From contig JANFAH010000011.1 in assembly GCA_024663395.1 (NCBI GenBank), positions 62,001-126,000 of the forward strand: a DNA stretch of 64,000 nt. The letters run 5' to 3'. A model generated the notes under the pieces. That model did no database searches and was not told where the DNA came from. It saw nothing but the letters and a program-made list of their open reading frames with translations. The stretch comes from Pisolithus tinctorius (Eukaryota > Basidiomycota > Agaricomycetes > Boletales > Pisolithaceae). The position numbers were made by a program, and so were the translations under genes. Numbering within the stretch: position 1 is the first letter of the stretch; each line of letters starts with the position of its first letter. Positions 50,014 through 61,980 of this stretch are shown piece after piece.

Positions 50014-50552
50014 TCATGACTGGATGGTCACAGACGCGTTCCTAAACTCCGTGAATGGGACCGGGCCAGCCTAGATAGGTCAAGTCAGCATTACGCTCTC
50101 CATCACAGAAGGTAAGTTAGCATACTCCGAGCAGGCAGAAGTGACTCAAAGTAAAAACGGCCGGTCCAGTTGTGGAGTATTGATCGAGTTGGAAAGTGAA
50201 ATTCTGGTAGAAGCCACCCTGAGCGTGCCCCGTGGGGGTCCAAGGTCCAGCATAAAGGACATTCCCGAGTTGTTCAGTAGGTTGCGGACACACTCCGTTA
50301 TTGCAGTTATCAATGGAAAGGGCGATGCCGATCTGGATAACAGATGCCAACGAATCCTAGAAACGCAGACGGACGTCTACTTGGGTATGCATGAATATGA
50401 TGGTCTTGACATACCGGCTGAACAACTTGGACTGTGAAGTTCTTTCCAATTGTCAAGACGTCTCCATTCTGGGGGCTTCCCAACTCGATCGTCTGGCCGA
50501 GAGCAGAGGCCACTATTGCGGCGAGTACGGTGACAAACGCGTAGAATTTCAT
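50014..50552 (-). CDS. Small secreted protein, family copy 2
   Basis: Starts at the ATG at 50552 with a signal peptide (MKFYAFVTVLAAIVASALGQ) and TIELGSPQNGDVLTIGKNFT. An intron leads to VIQIGIALSIDNCNNGVCPQ and TEQLGNVLYAGPWTP, FYQNFTFQLDQYSTTGPAVF and LSHFCLLG. A last intron joins to AGPVPFTEFRNASVTIQS and the stop at 50014. It aligns throughout with copy 1 (about 48.3 kb), same strand, same intron positions, so this is a tandem duplicate. The upstream ATG of the frame (50624) was rejected in favour of the one that starts a signal peptide. Confidence 0.77.
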
Positions 50553-51004
50553 GCTGGACTTGAAGATATGTGGATCCTGGAGGAGAGGGGTAATGGAATA
50601 ACGAAGAAGAGTAAACGCATCCATTTTTATATCCCAACTGACAGCGGTGACATTCCCCCGTTGGCACCCCGAGGCTGTGATGTCCTTTATGGTATCCGAT
50701 CAGCATCTCGCCAGATTGATGGGATGCCGGGTTGAATTGAAGCCAGATCTAGTCAGATTCCGAGTTCGACCATATGGTCACTCATCGCTCATGGTTGGCG
50801 GGAGTCATCGACAGCTGGGGTCCTGTTGGACTAACGTCTTCATTTCCGATCTCGTAGGTAAACTTCTCGATAGATGTGAGCAATTGGGAAATTGTACTGT
50901 AGCCTAGGTTTGCTACGCTGCTGCCAGTGTACATGGAGTCCAAAACGATAAAAACGATCATCGCTTACAAATACAGTTGGGGCCTGACGAGTTCTCCGCA
51001 ACGC
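50553..51004. other. Intergenic
   Basis: Promoter of secreted-protein copy 2 and 3' end of the thioredoxin-like gene. Plus-strand frames here lack family support. Confidence 0.4.
50625..50632 (-). promoter_or_regulatory. TATA box of secreted-protein copy 2
   Basis: The minus strand reads TATAAAAA about 75 bp upstream of the start codon at 50552, a good position for a core TATA element in a highly expressed fungal gene. Confidence 0.5.
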
Positions 51005-51930
51005 CTACACGATTACCTTGTGAGCCAAGAACTCAGTCCACTCATTCTCCCCCCAGGAACTCGAAATCTCGTTGGCAATGAGCCCATCCCATAAGGCAGT
51101 GGGTGACACGTGGACTCCGTTCTGCCGAGAAAACTTAACTGGTAATCGTCACGAGGTCAGTCATAAATGCATAAATGGTCACTGGGACCACATGTGGGTC
51201 ATCAAACGTACTTGTGTATTTCAAGTCATCAGTAACGGCTATACCCCCGTTGGGATGTCCCGGTCTGTTTTTGAGTAATTCCTTAAAGTCATTCACCCTA
51301 TCCGCTGGGATGACTGAAGCAGCGACCTCAGCAAGTTTCTCGCGAATCTGGAGCGGAGTCAAGTTGGAGACAGGAATGTCGAAGAACTCTTCCTGTCTAT
51401 CAAAAAGCTAGACAGGTTTAGTACATTCATACTCAGATCCAGTAGTGGGTGTATACTTACTACCCGCGAGAATTTCCAGAAGTGCCCAGGCGCAACACGG
51501 AGAACCTGCGAATTTTCGTTAGTAGACAATTACGGCCAAGCAGGTAGGTGTCATACAGCAAGTCCTGCCTCATGCGTGTAAGTAGAAGTGGCATGCCAGG
51601 GCTGGACCTGGAGCCTCATAATTATTTTGACTTTTCCATCATACTTTCCACCACTTTCCACCAATGGCTTAAGAACGGTGTGGATCGTACGTGCCATTTT
51701 TGCACTGCCATATACAAAAGCTTTCAGATACATGTCATGACAAGAATGCTTCCGCTGACCTGAAAGGGCAGACATAGTCGACTATGCGGTGCGTTGATGT
51801 AATCAATGTTAGCAACCAGAACACTCAGGGGTGCCTGCCGACACAATGACTCACGGAAGATATCCAAGGTATGGGGAGCCTCGTAGCGTCCCGCAATGAT
51901 CAAAGGTCGAAGAGTCGGTTGCAAAGCCAT
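51005..51930 (-). CDS. Thioredoxin-like (DSBA-type) protein
   Basis: From MALQPTLRPLIIAGRYEAPH the protein continues TLDIF. An intron joins to LDYVCPFS, and a second intron to AKMARTIHTVLKPLVESGGK, then KVKIIMRLQVQPWHATSTYT with HEAGLAV. After an intron comes LRVAPGHFWKFS, DIPVSNLTPLQIREKLAEVA and NGGIAVTDDLKYTSTF. The last exon gives FSRQNGVHVSPTALWDGLI and ends EFLAHKVIV at 51005. The DYVCPFS segment carries one Cys where DsbA-type folds have CxxC, and cis-Pro/His elements (QPWHATS) fit the DSBA thioredoxin superfamily. About 220 aa. A redox or glutathione-linked role is inferred. Confidence 0.72.
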
Positions 51931-52898
51931 TTCAAAACTGGAACTGATAGAAGAAGTGAACCTCAAAGGTGAATGGCCAGATGACGCCACAGCAAGCTTG
52001 ATCTTATCATGACTTTACCGTCACGTGACCAGACACGGTAGATAAGAGGAAGTGTAGATACGTGTTATGTACAGACAGAACTGGGATTGTCATGTATGTA
52101 CTACCTTGGGCTATTCAGCTCGGACAACTAACTCTCGGATCCTCCGATGGACATCGCACAGGCCAAACCAGCTGAAAAAACGGCGTGCTTCTCTTTCCAC
52201 GTGATTTCAGAAATACAACCTTATGTGGATCCCATTCTATTCAGGGTCTGCGTTAACGATGCCTCACACAGTGTATTCCTCCGACTTCAAGAAACTTGAC
52301 CCGGTGAAATTAGAGGGTGACCCTCCGAAGATCTGGTGTGAGTACCCATGTCACAGTGTGGGAGGTCCTCCATTTGATGGCAGGACTCCTTACTTTGGAG
52401 GGCGGCTGCATGGAGCACGGCGTGCTGACTCCTGGCGTGCCCTTAATACTTGCTGTGCATTGTGCAACATGAAATGGTCAGCGCGCAGCATAAGCATGTA
52501 TATGTATGTACCTTACCCCTGGAGGTAGTTCAGGCCTCAGGGTCCCCCGGATCCATGTCACATCTGGTATTGAAAGCAGGAAAGCTAGATGGAGGTTCAT
52601 TAACGGAAATAGAAGTCAGACTTCTGGTGCTCTATACCGTATTATTGGAATACGTCGTCTTCAGAAGTCAAAGTACAGTAACAATAAGACAGGGAAAGCA
52701 TTGCTTCATAAGGAAACTAGCCATACAGCTTTCCGAATTCTGCACATGCTCAGCACAGACCAGCACAGGCCAGCACACTCTGACGCGCTCTTAATTGGGT
52801 ATCAATTGCCCTATCACGTCGCGTTTAGGTGAGGGAGGGAGAGCAGTTAAAAGTGCATCTGATCTGAAGACAAGTGTTAGGGCGGACCAGCTCGAGAT
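51931..52898. other. Divergent intergenic region
   Basis: Nearly 1 kb between the thioredoxin-like gene (minus) and the PCI gene (plus). Three overlapping plus frames (52223-52832) have no family support. A small direct repeat, a(c/g)a-gaccagcaca-g-gccagcaca, lies near 52757-52778. Confidence 0.35.
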
Positions 52899-54612
52899 AT
52901 GACAGTTCCTTTTTCGACGTTTTTGTTAGAGCTCGTGCAAGCCGTATCAGCTGAGGATGGACAGCGTTTGGCGTACCTCCTCAGACCAACAAGCCCACAT
53001 GGAAAGGATTTGGTGAAAGAGTTCAGGAATCCATCGGTACGTCCGAACTTCGATGTACGGAAATCACAGTCATGTTCACCGTGACCAAGCGTGAGGCGTT
53101 GACCTCGCAGTACGGCGGATCCATCGACACGCCGTGGGATGAAATTGCTGTGCGATATGTTATGGTGACAACACATGTCGCTAGAAAACGACCGGGAGAA
53201 GCCTTTAGTGAACAGTCACAGCTTATATCGTACGTGGGCATTTTCTGCTTCTGAATCTGAAAGATAAGATGGGGTTCAGGCTGTTTTTTCGCTTCTTTAC
53301 TCAAAATACAGGTTGGACACTGCCTGCCCTATTTTCCATGCTGCGTGACTTGCGAGATCTTGCACATGATGTAAGATCGTTATGAGCACCCGAGGTCCGC
53401 AACTAACAAACGGGATCAGGCGGATTTCAATGGAAGGTACAACGGGCAGAACAGCGAGTGCATGGAGAGTGCTGCTGGAGTAGTCGCAAAAGCTTTCAGT
53501 ATGTGTATGACGGATAGGTATGTGCCCCCTGTTTTGTATTCCGCACTGTTAACTGATCTGCGTGTCTCATCGAGGACGTCACCCCCGGATCTGTCTCGCA
53601 AGTGGGGAATATACTATGTCGTCGGCCTCATTATGAAGTGTTATTTTCGCGTGAGTTGAACGTACTGTTATCCTCCAACAGCTAAGTGGCAGAAATCAGG
53701 TTAGGCGAATCAACCTATCAAAAAACATATTGCGAGCGTTGGAGGCGAATCCTGACATACCCCAGTTGTCTGCGTACCCTCGTTCACATCAAGTATGTTG
53801 AGATTTGACGACGCCACAACGCTGACGTTCTACTAAATCATGATTTCTCCAAGGTCACCTACCGGTACTACTTGGGCATGCTCAGTTTCCTGAATGAAGA
53901 TTATGCAAAGGTAGGACCCTATGCTGATACTTGTCCTCACATCTACTTATGCCTCATCAGGCTGAGCAGGAGCTCACCCTTGCGTTTTACCACTGTCACG
54001 TTGACGCCCACCGTAATCAGGAGTACGTTCGCTCACGGCCACCTTGATTCACGGCTGACGTACACATTCATGTCCGAAGGCGAATACTCACGTGCTTGAT
54101 TCCTCTACGTATTCTGCGTGGTCATCTGCCCGCAGCCGAGCTCATGCAGCGGTTCCCTGTACTGGATGAGTTATTTTCAACTTTTATTGCCGCAATTCGC
54201 ACAGGTGATATCTCCGCGTATGACGCTGCTCTCGAACGCTGGGAACACCGTCTCGTTGAACTTAATCTCTGGATAACGATTGAGAAGGCTCGCGAGCTCT
54301 GCATCAGAGGTCTGTTCAGACGCGTGTACGTATTGATTGCATCCAGCCCTTCACACATAGCTAAGTGTTTATGTGATCAGATGGGTAGCCACCGATAGAA
54401 GCACCCGAATTCCAATATCGATGTTCCATTGTTCACTGCGACTGTCAGGAAACGACGTGTCAGTAGAAGAGGCGGAGTGTTTTGTCGCAAATATGATATA
54501 TAAGGGATACATGAGAGGATACATCTCTCACGAAAAGCAGATGGTAGTTTTGGCTAATGCCAACGCCTTCCCCAGACTGGGAGATAGGCCCACGCCCTAT
54601 GCACTGCTATAA
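52899..54612 (+). CDS. CSN12: PCI-domain protein, CSN12/Thp1 (PCID2) family
   Basis: Exon 1: MTVPFSTFLLELVQAVSAED. Introns join to REALTSQYGGSIDTPWDEIA, SMLRDLRDLAHD, CMESAAGVVAKAFSMCMTDR, SPPDLSRKWGIYYVVGLIMK, RRINLSKNILRALEANPDIP and VTYRYYLGMLSFLNEDYAKA. The PCI region is ILTYLIPLRILRGHLPAAEL, FIAAIRTGDISAYDAALERW and IPISMFHCSLRLSGNDVSVE, and the winged-helix ends AECFVANMIYKGYMRGYISH. These match Csn12/Thp1/PCID2, proteins that bind Sem1 in TREX-2 or associate with the COP9 signalosome in mRNA export and splicing. About ten short introns. The CSN12 label is a family-level call. Confidence 0.85.
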
Positions 54613-54883
54613 CACTGCCCCTCACAATGTATTTTGACACGGGTGGTCTCAGCTGTTACAAAGGAAATCTGATAAGACATGTGTGGGTCATGGGGGTGGC
54701 GATGAACCCAGAATTCTAGAAGGAAAACGGGTTGTAGGCTATTATTGGTGACTGCTATGAGCTATCATGTCAGCGCTGTGCGATTATTGGTTCCGTTTCC
54801 CGGACCTCCCGCTTTGGATGACAGTCGACTTGGTGACGGGAGGCCACGGGACTGCAGTGGAGGACCGCCTTGATAAACGATTT

Positions 54884-54898
54884 CCGAGTCCGACTCGG
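54884..54898. promoter_or_regulatory. Inverted repeat ccgagtc-c-gactcgg
   Basis: Two perfect 7-bp arms around one base, about 110 bp upstream of the TATA element of the vWA gene. The position and symmetry suggest a binding site for a dimeric regulator. The regulator is unknown. Confidence 0.3.
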
Positions 54899-55001
54899 AC
54901 TATGCTACTATTGTTGGAGGGCAGTGGATAATGGGTATAAGAAGGGGCTCCATTAAGTAAGTTCATGCTCCAACGCCGAACGCCCCCCACACGTACGCCT
55001 T

Positions 55002-55008
55002 TATAAAT
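55002..55008 (+). promoter_or_regulatory. TATA box of vWA gene
   Basis: The sequence tataaat lies 115 bp upstream of the ATG at 55123, consistent with a short leader containing a possible intron (ccacggtgagttc near 55060). Confidence 0.45.
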
Positions 55009-55122
55009 TGTCTCCCTGACTTCGAACCTCCGGTCTCATCTACAAGTTTTTACTCAATCCACGGTGAGTTCCTGAGTCAAGTCACGGAATCGTCTTTCTA
55101 ACCATTTGGTTAAGTGACGACC

Positions 55123-56471
55123 ATGGGTAGCAGTGCATCTTCATGCTCAAGACGGTCATCAAGGAGGACACCCTATCATGGTGACTTTGATAGTGATGTC
55201 GCGAAGGGAACGTACCAAGAACCCCTTCAGCGAGTTGTAGCCCCAGGGGATGTACCACCCCCCTACTCTGCGAGCGAAGCATTGAATGCAGCTGGCACGT
55301 TGCCTCATTCGCCGGCCGCACCTTCGTCTGCTTCATCTATGTTTGGGGAACTACCCCCCGGGTCCCATCACACGCGTCTCTCAATGGTCCCTCCATCTCC
55401 CGTTTCCAGCACCTCTCGCAGTCGGCGTAGAGATAGAAATCCGAGTTACCTTGCGAAACCATTACGTCAAGAGTCTAAGGAAAATGCCCTCGAGACGCTG
55501 CGAAAATATGACACGGTTCTTATTGTGGACGACTCAGGATCCATGCGGGGTGCTCTGTGGGAAGAGGTTAGTGCCGCATTTATCACTCATGGCAGAAACA
55601 CGTGGAAACAGAAGGTGAATTACTGACATCATGTTTTTAATGTACCGTTACAGGCGAAGGAGGCACTGGCTGGATTGGCTAGCATTGCCGCAGACTACGA
55701 TAGCAATGGCCTCGATATTCACTTTTTGAACTACACCGAGTCAGCACTGGGTATTAAGGTAACCGGACTCCTGCGTTAAGAGTTACTAAAATGTGACTCA
55801 TGTGATTGACAGGACGCCTATCGGGTCGAAGCGTTGTTCAGGCAAGTGGAACCAGAAGGGTACACACCTATCGGTGAACGGCTCGAGGGTCTGCTGTCGG
55901 ATTACCTGCGGGACCTGGAAAAAGCCCAACGCCAGTACGAGAAGGGAGATTCTTCTGCATTGAAGCGGATTAAACCCGTAAATTTCATCGTCATTACCGA
56001 CGGCTGTCCGAGTTCGTCTTCCCTCGTCTTTCTGCTTCCGAGCCTTACTAAATTCCTCCGATGCGGCAGCGGATGATCCGGCAAGCGTTATCATTGCCGC
56101 GGCTCGCCGTCTGGACGCAAAGCACTTCCCGCTTACCCAAGTGAGTAGCTTTCAATGTTGACCCAGACACCTTTGCCGACGCCCTCAATATTAGGTTGGT
56201 ATACAATTCGTTCAAATCGGCAATTCAAGAAAGGCAACAGCATATCTGAGAGAACTTGACGATACCTTAAGTGGTCATTACAACATCAGAGTAAGTTTTT
56301 TCCGCGACGCGTTCAGGTACAATGGTTGAACAGGACGGACTCCAGGACATTGTAGACACCACTCCGTATATGAATACGAAATTAACGTCTGACATGCTGA
56401 TCAAGATACTACTGGGAGGTATTAACCGGCGGGTCGACCATCGTGGTGCTGAAGCCGTAATGGGTTTGTGA
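55123..56471 (+). CDS. von Willebrand factor A-domain protein
   Basis: An N-terminal Ser/Pro-rich region (PPPYSASEAL motif, possible WW or Nedd4-type PPxY) precedes a vWA domain: DTVLIVDDSGSM with the MIDAS DxSxS motif, RGALWEE joined by an intron to AKEALAGLASIAADYDSNGL. Then come FRQVEPEGYTPIGERLEGLL, with the Thr of the MIDAS, KPVNFIVITDG with the Asp, and after introns ASVIIAAARRLDAKHFPLTQ, VGIQFVQIGNSRKATAYLRE and DIVDTTPYMNTKLTSDMLIK. It ends RRVDHRGAEAVMGL. The MIDAS set is complete, so metal-dependent ligand binding is likely. The partner is unknown. Such proteins are common in Agaricomycetes. The start is the first ATG after the TATA element. Confidence 0.8.
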
Positions 56472-56907
56472 AGGAAACAAACCGATATTGTTGGATTTTT
56501 GTACCTATATGCTGCATCGTAGAAGGTTGCTCGCGGCGTACCAACTATAGTTCCATACTCGAGAATACGCTAGGCATATCCATGTTTCTGATATGTAGTT
56601 TTATGATATCGACAGAGCATCGGTCCTCCTTTAATCATCGCTACAGTACACCGGCACTCCGCAGGGAGGATTTAATTACGAACTGCATACACACGAGCGA
56701 TACACAATAGAACGTTTGAAATCCAGCATGCCTTCGCTAGCTGAAAAGAATTGACTAGTGATCTCACCGGCAAACGGTCACCCAACAAACATGTCAAAGA
56801 CGGGTGCAACCCCTCGTCGACAACTTGGCATTCAAGTGTACTCGTATTAAGATCGAAACCTTCTTCAGAAGGTCGTGTGGCAGTACTCCCCAAACTTCGA
56901 CGTGATC
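56472..56907. other. Convergent 3' intergenic region
   Basis: The 3' ends of the vWA gene and the GCP5-like gene meet here. No supported frame. Confidence 0.4.
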
Positions 56908-59900
56908 CTACGAGTCCCAATCATCCAGTGTGAACGCCAATATTCCAGATGCCTGAGCGGCGTCCGACGTGCCGCTCGATAGGTTCTCCGTACACCTTCT
57001 AATGTACCGCACAAGGCTATCCAATTCCGACGACAGCTTCTCCAACTGTTCTGACGGATCCTCTTGTGCGAGCGAGGGAGCTATCGAGAAGGAAGTCTCG
57101 GGTGCTTCTTTGAGCCCTTCCTCGTCAAGGTCCGTATCGGATGAGTCGTCATCAGAGTCGAATCTCGCGCCCGGCTGAGAAAAGCCAATGACGTTCTTGC
57201 GAATGCGTCTTTGTCGGCGACTCTTGTGGCGTCGCAAGCTGACGGAGAGGCGCAATATATCATGCGCGGTATCGCCGACATATGCTGTAAACATGCTTCT
57301 GAAGTGCAGACACATATCCAGTATAGAGACTATAGCTTTTGATATTTCCGCAGTCTGTGACGGTGACCTATGAGGTGCCTTCCCATAAATCAATGAACAA
57401 GATACGTACGCTAGAGTGGAGAAAACATTTGCGGAGAAGCATATCGAGGCTGGGGTCAAATCACTTAGTGGCGTTCAGGTATAGGAGAATGAAGATCTCA
57501 CTGGTCATTGTGAATTGTAATCAACTCGTCCAGCGATTTGGCCTGATTAACAGCTTCCCAAAACTTGATCAATTGTGAGTGGATAACCTGTGTATCAAGG
57601 TGAGTAATCGCTCCCCATAGGCATGATCGAAAGCCGTACAAAAGTTGTCACGAAATTGAAGATGGTACTGTATTAACATTAGACAGTTGCTATCAGGACC
57701 GCCGAAACGTTTGAAGGCACAGGTACGTACTTTATGAACCACGATAACTTCCCGCGCATAGCATAGAAAACCTTGAGTTCACTTCTCAACGCCGCGTTCG
57801 CGACAGAACTCCTTAGCAGTATCTGTTCCAGGACGCTCTTCGCTCTCCGAATTTGGAGAAGAAAAACGAAGATCGAACAATAACTTTGTAGCACATTCGG
57901 AGTGAAGATATACGTCAACGGGAACGGAACAGCATATTCGACCAGTAAGCCGTCGATCGCTTTCACGGTTTGTGATGCGGAGGCAGCCTTGTTACCTCTG
58001 TAGGACAATCGCACGAGAGACGCGTCGATCCAGTTCGATTCATTCAGTTCAATGACATCACTGAAGGCACTGTTCAGCGAATGGAAATCAGTCCAATGTT
58101 TTTGGGCGTCCATCTGCGGACTGTCAGGTCTGAACCGAAAGTTCGAAGGTAGCGGAAGTTCAAACCTTTGCAAACAGGATATCGGTGAAGGTGTTGATAT
58201 CATCGCCCCTGGTCGTCAGGAATAGCCCATGAATAGCCGAGAGATGTCGTTGAAGGTCGCACTCCTCCATCATTACACAGGAAAGTCTCATAGCAACTGT
58301 CGAGCAATAAGCCGAAATCTCTTCTGAAATCAGGCGAGACAACGCCTCAGAATCCTTGGAAACGGCAGAATTGGTGTCTATGAGAGCCCTGAATGTCCCC
58401 AAGTTTAGCAATTCCCCATCCGAGTGTTCGGTAAAGACCCGGGTTCCCATCTCACGAAGGAGACCCACCGCCTTTCCGGCACCCAGAATCTGGATAACGG
58501 CAGGCTGTAAAAACGCCGGAACTGCAGGCTGCGTTTTCTGATTTTCTTCAAGCGTGACGAGTCCTCGTAGGGCATAGCCATCCGACCAAAAGTCGGGGTC
58601 CATGATCTGAAGCTCATTGTCCTCAATGAAGAATTCTTCATCAAGATTCGGTGCATCCGCAAAGTCCCAGGGCCTTCTGGAAGGCATTCCATCTAACAAC
58701 CATTTCCCTACCAACTCCCACGTGGGCTCTGTAGTCCTCGCAAGAACAGATATGAGAGCATCGGAGGTCTGGGTGTTCCCCAATGTTGCCTGTTCCTCAA
58801 CTGCTTCCAGAAGGAGATCGAGGAGGAGTGCAGATACAGCTGAAGGCGGGATCCGCGTCGGCATATTCGGAATCTTCCAAACCGCAAGGTCGCGCCTATC
58901 ATGGGATTGCGAGACATAACCAACAAAACGGTGGAGCAAGTTCAGCAGCACATCGAATGTCCCAGCGAATGTGTCACGGACGTCCTTGGAAAGGCTGAGT
59001 AAACTCACGACGAGTGGTTCGCCTACCCCGACTGATGCAAGACAGATTGCCTCTTCCTTCGCGGCGCACCAGCTATCGAACCGTTGTATTTGCGCATCGA
59101 CTGCGTCTGCAAACGCCTCGATGGTGCGTGATCTGATGCTGAGGGACAGCAAATGAGCTGGATTTGGGGACAGGTTATACGATGATGACATGTTTTCCAC
59201 AATTGCGGCTGCAAACTTGCGCAGGTGGCATACGGTCGTCGTAACCTCCGCAAATGCGGAAAGAATCGATGACTGAGCTGTCAGGGTAAAATGTAAGAGG
59301 CGTGGGGCAGTTGGAGAAGGCTATCGAAAATATCAGACTGTCTGCGCCGAGGCCTCGGAGTCGGTTCACGTACAACGGAGCGGAAAGTGTCAGTTGTTGT
59401 GTAGATTAAGAAGTTCTTCCGTCCTTGAAGACACATCAACACTTCTCGCACTGCATCTCGTTCGAAGATGTGTTTCTGCCCCAATAGTCATCATTACGCT
59501 CACCCGCTATTATCATTCGGGGCGACCGATACATACCTCGCGTTCGGGACCAGAAAGTGAGAGTGGTTCCTTCTCCCCACGTACACGAAGCATCGTGGGA
59601 CCTGCCATAAAGAGTTAGCAAGAATGTCAGGTGTAAAGAAAATGTATACCGAGAGTAGATGGGTCTCCTAGATCAAACGGCCGGCTTACATCTACCCCAA
59701 TATGCCAGTCATCTCTCCAATATTGCTGAGCCTTGAGTTCCTCTACCGCTGTCAAGTGATTTGGAACACGACTAGGGACAGTCCTCTGAGTCGTATCTGG
59801 CGTGTGTACACCCTGAGAAGACGGGCCTTCCGATGGACGATTCCATACATCTTCGTCACCATCATCATTGCCTAGGGAGTCTAAATCGTCCCATGTAGAA

Positions 59901-60815
59901 AGTGACGAGTCACTGTCGGTGCCCTTGGTCTCCCACCCTTCGATTGTGCTCCCTGGGGGGAGACCGTACACGCCTTCCCAGTGCTGGCCTTCGAGTGGTT
60001 CCTCCGCGAGGATGCCCTTCCACGTTAGAGGAGGCTCTTTCTCAGGCGAATCTCTATCGTCATAAGTGTCCGCAAAAGCCAATGTAGACCGACTCGGTGT
60101 CGCAGACAAGAGGAGCTGTAACAAATACATATCTGCGTGCAAGAGTAAGTTATCGAATTCGACTTACGAGCAATTGCAGGTGGTCAGGAAGGTGAGAGAG
60201 CTGAATAACGACATCGTTAACATGATGGGTGCGGCTACTAAAATAACGCGGTCACTTTAATCTCCTCGTCGATATCGATTAGGTCTTTTGCGTGCCCTTT
60301 AACCCTAGTGTAGGCTTTCTCGAGAGCATTTGCTAGGGTATCTTGGTTATTGATTCGAGCTTTTTGGACATGCCTGAGGTTGGTGACGTAAAGATCTTGC
60401 ATAAAGAATGCAAACGATGTAGGGAGAGTTGACACTACCCTCTGAAACGCTTATCCATAGTGGTCATATCCGTACTTGCACCACCTTTGAGGGCATGTTC
60501 CAAATTCTTCAAGGCGAAATCAACCGCAATACGATAGTTCTCTGGATCGTTATCTGGGGACAGACGAGTGATGTGCGTGACGAGGCTTTGGCAAAGAGGA
60601 AGGAGTCTAGCAGCGTGTCGTGTTACTGGACGAGAGATTCTGGAACTTGGACGCGACAGGCGTGACTGTGGCCTCAGCGAAGCACTAGACAGCGGTCTTG
60701 CCGTAGACAAACTTGATAAGGGTCTAGCATGAGATGAACTTGACGAGGGTCGAGGTTGCGCCCGTGAGTGAGGACGCGGTAGCCCGCTACCATGGCTAGA
60801 TGTAGGGGTACTCAT
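56908..60815 (-). CDS. Gamma-tubulin complex component, GCP5-like (Spc97/98 family)
   Basis: A microtubule-nucleation subunit at the spindle pole. The N-terminus is Ser/Pro/Arg-rich (MSTPTSSHGSGLPRPHSRAQ, start 60815), followed by helical segments (AARLLPLCQSLVTHITRLSP, YTRVKGHAKDLIDIDEEIKV). An acidic linker reads ILAEEPLEGQHWEGVYGLPP. The GRIP1 region includes EVLMCLQGRKNFLIY, IFDSLLQLPHAS and a long exon 58160-59200 with FFIEDNELQIMDPDFWSDGY. The GRIP2 region lies in 56908-58203 (VLEQILLRSSVANAALRSEL, MRGKLSWFIKYV). About 1,000 aa over many exons. The linker and FW motif suggest GCP5/6 rather than GCP2/3. The stop is at 56908. Confidence 0.8.
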
Positions 60816-60993
60816 CACCTGCAATCGGTTGGTTCCACGATAATTAACAATGCTTCAAGGTGGCCTCATGAACGAGTACGGTCAATATGATTCAGTTGTC
60901 CGACTTGAAGCACTAGTTGTAGCAAGGTCACGTGCGCGTCGATCACTTACATAGGAGGGATCCCCCGAACTCTGAACTTGTTGACCGCTTCAA
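60816..60993. promoter_or_regulatory. Bidirectional promoter GCP5-like/MGM101
   Basis: 178 bp separate the divergent start codons. A cacgtg palindrome lies near 60929 (ggtcacgtgcgcg), a possible bHLH-type site. Confidence 0.45.
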
Positions 60994-61980
60994 ATGTCTT
61001 TCTTCGCCCGTGCAGGCCGCTTAGCAGCGCGTCATGCTCAAGGAGCGCCATTTACCACTTCATGGAGAACGTACACAACGCCGGCGCGAGTCAGCACCCC
61101 ACGCGCGGTCGCGACAAAGAAAACGTCTGGTGTAACTAAGGCATCTGCGAGCACTGCGGCCAAGGATGCGAATAACTCCAAGGAAACCGACCTGTTGCAG
61201 AGCATATCGGGTGTACCTGAATCCTACGAGCCTGGTGTCGAGGGACTTCCGGAGGCCGTGACTTCAGCTTCCACCGCGTCTTTCACGACGCCTCAGGCAG
61301 CGTTCGTCGGGGAACTACAGCCAGGAAATGATCCTCTCGCGACAGACTGGTCACGGAGCTACTATGGGTTATCCAGTCAGGCATACTCCAAAGACATTGC
61401 AGATGTCCTACTCGCCCCGATCGATGAAAGGGACATCGAAATAAAACCTGGTGTGTCATCATGTCTACTGTGCTAGCCATAATGAAATCAACGAGATTTC
61501 GCCTCCAGACGGCTTGATTTATCTTCCGGAGATTAAGTACCGTCGTATACTAAACAAAGCATTCGGTCCCGGAGGTTGGGGACTAGCTCCTAGAACCGAA
61601 ACCAATGTTGGTCCAAGAGTCGTCAGTAGGGAATATGCCCTTGTTTGCATGGGAAGGTGAACATCGGCTCTTTTTTTTCATGTTCAACACCCTGATATTT
61701 GCAAATCCAGGTTGGTGGCGATAGCCAGAGGTGAACAAGAGTATTTCGACCCTTCTGGCATTCCTACTGCTACAGAAGCGTGCAAAAGCAATGCGCTCAT
61801 GCGATGTTGTAAAGACCTCGGCGTGGCTAGTGAGCTGTGGTACGTCATATGCTTGCGGAACCTGCTGTTACTGTGTATTTCTGACTCTGTTTTTAAAGGG
61901 ACCCTCGTTTTGTACGCGAGTTCAAGGAGAAGTATTGCGTAGAAGTGTGGGGCGAGCACATCACTACTAAGAAGAAGTGA
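60994..61980 (+). CDS. MGM101: Mitochondrial genome maintenance protein MGM101
   Basis: A mitochondrial-nucleoid ssDNA-annealing protein related to Rad52, needed for mtDNA repair and maintenance. The N-terminus is a basic amphipathic presequence ([20 protein letters not shown]) and a Ser/Thr/Ala-rich linker. The core begins [20 protein letters not shown] and continues DERDIEIKP. An intron joins to [20 protein letters not shown] and [21 protein letters not shown] second intron leads to [20 protein letters not shown] and [21 protein letters not shown] last intron gives [20 protein letters not shown] and a stop at 61980. Length (about 265 aa) and all core motifs match. Confidence 0.93.

Larger units (their letters stand above)
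54613..55122. other. Promoter region of vWA gene
   Basis: About 500 bp with no supported frame. It contains a perfect inverted repeat at 54884-54898 and a TATA element at 55002. Confidence 0.4.

Noticed and set aside
52757..52778. Small direct repeat gaccagcaca/gccagcaca
   Set aside because: Too short and isolated to be a transposon end or regulatory array.
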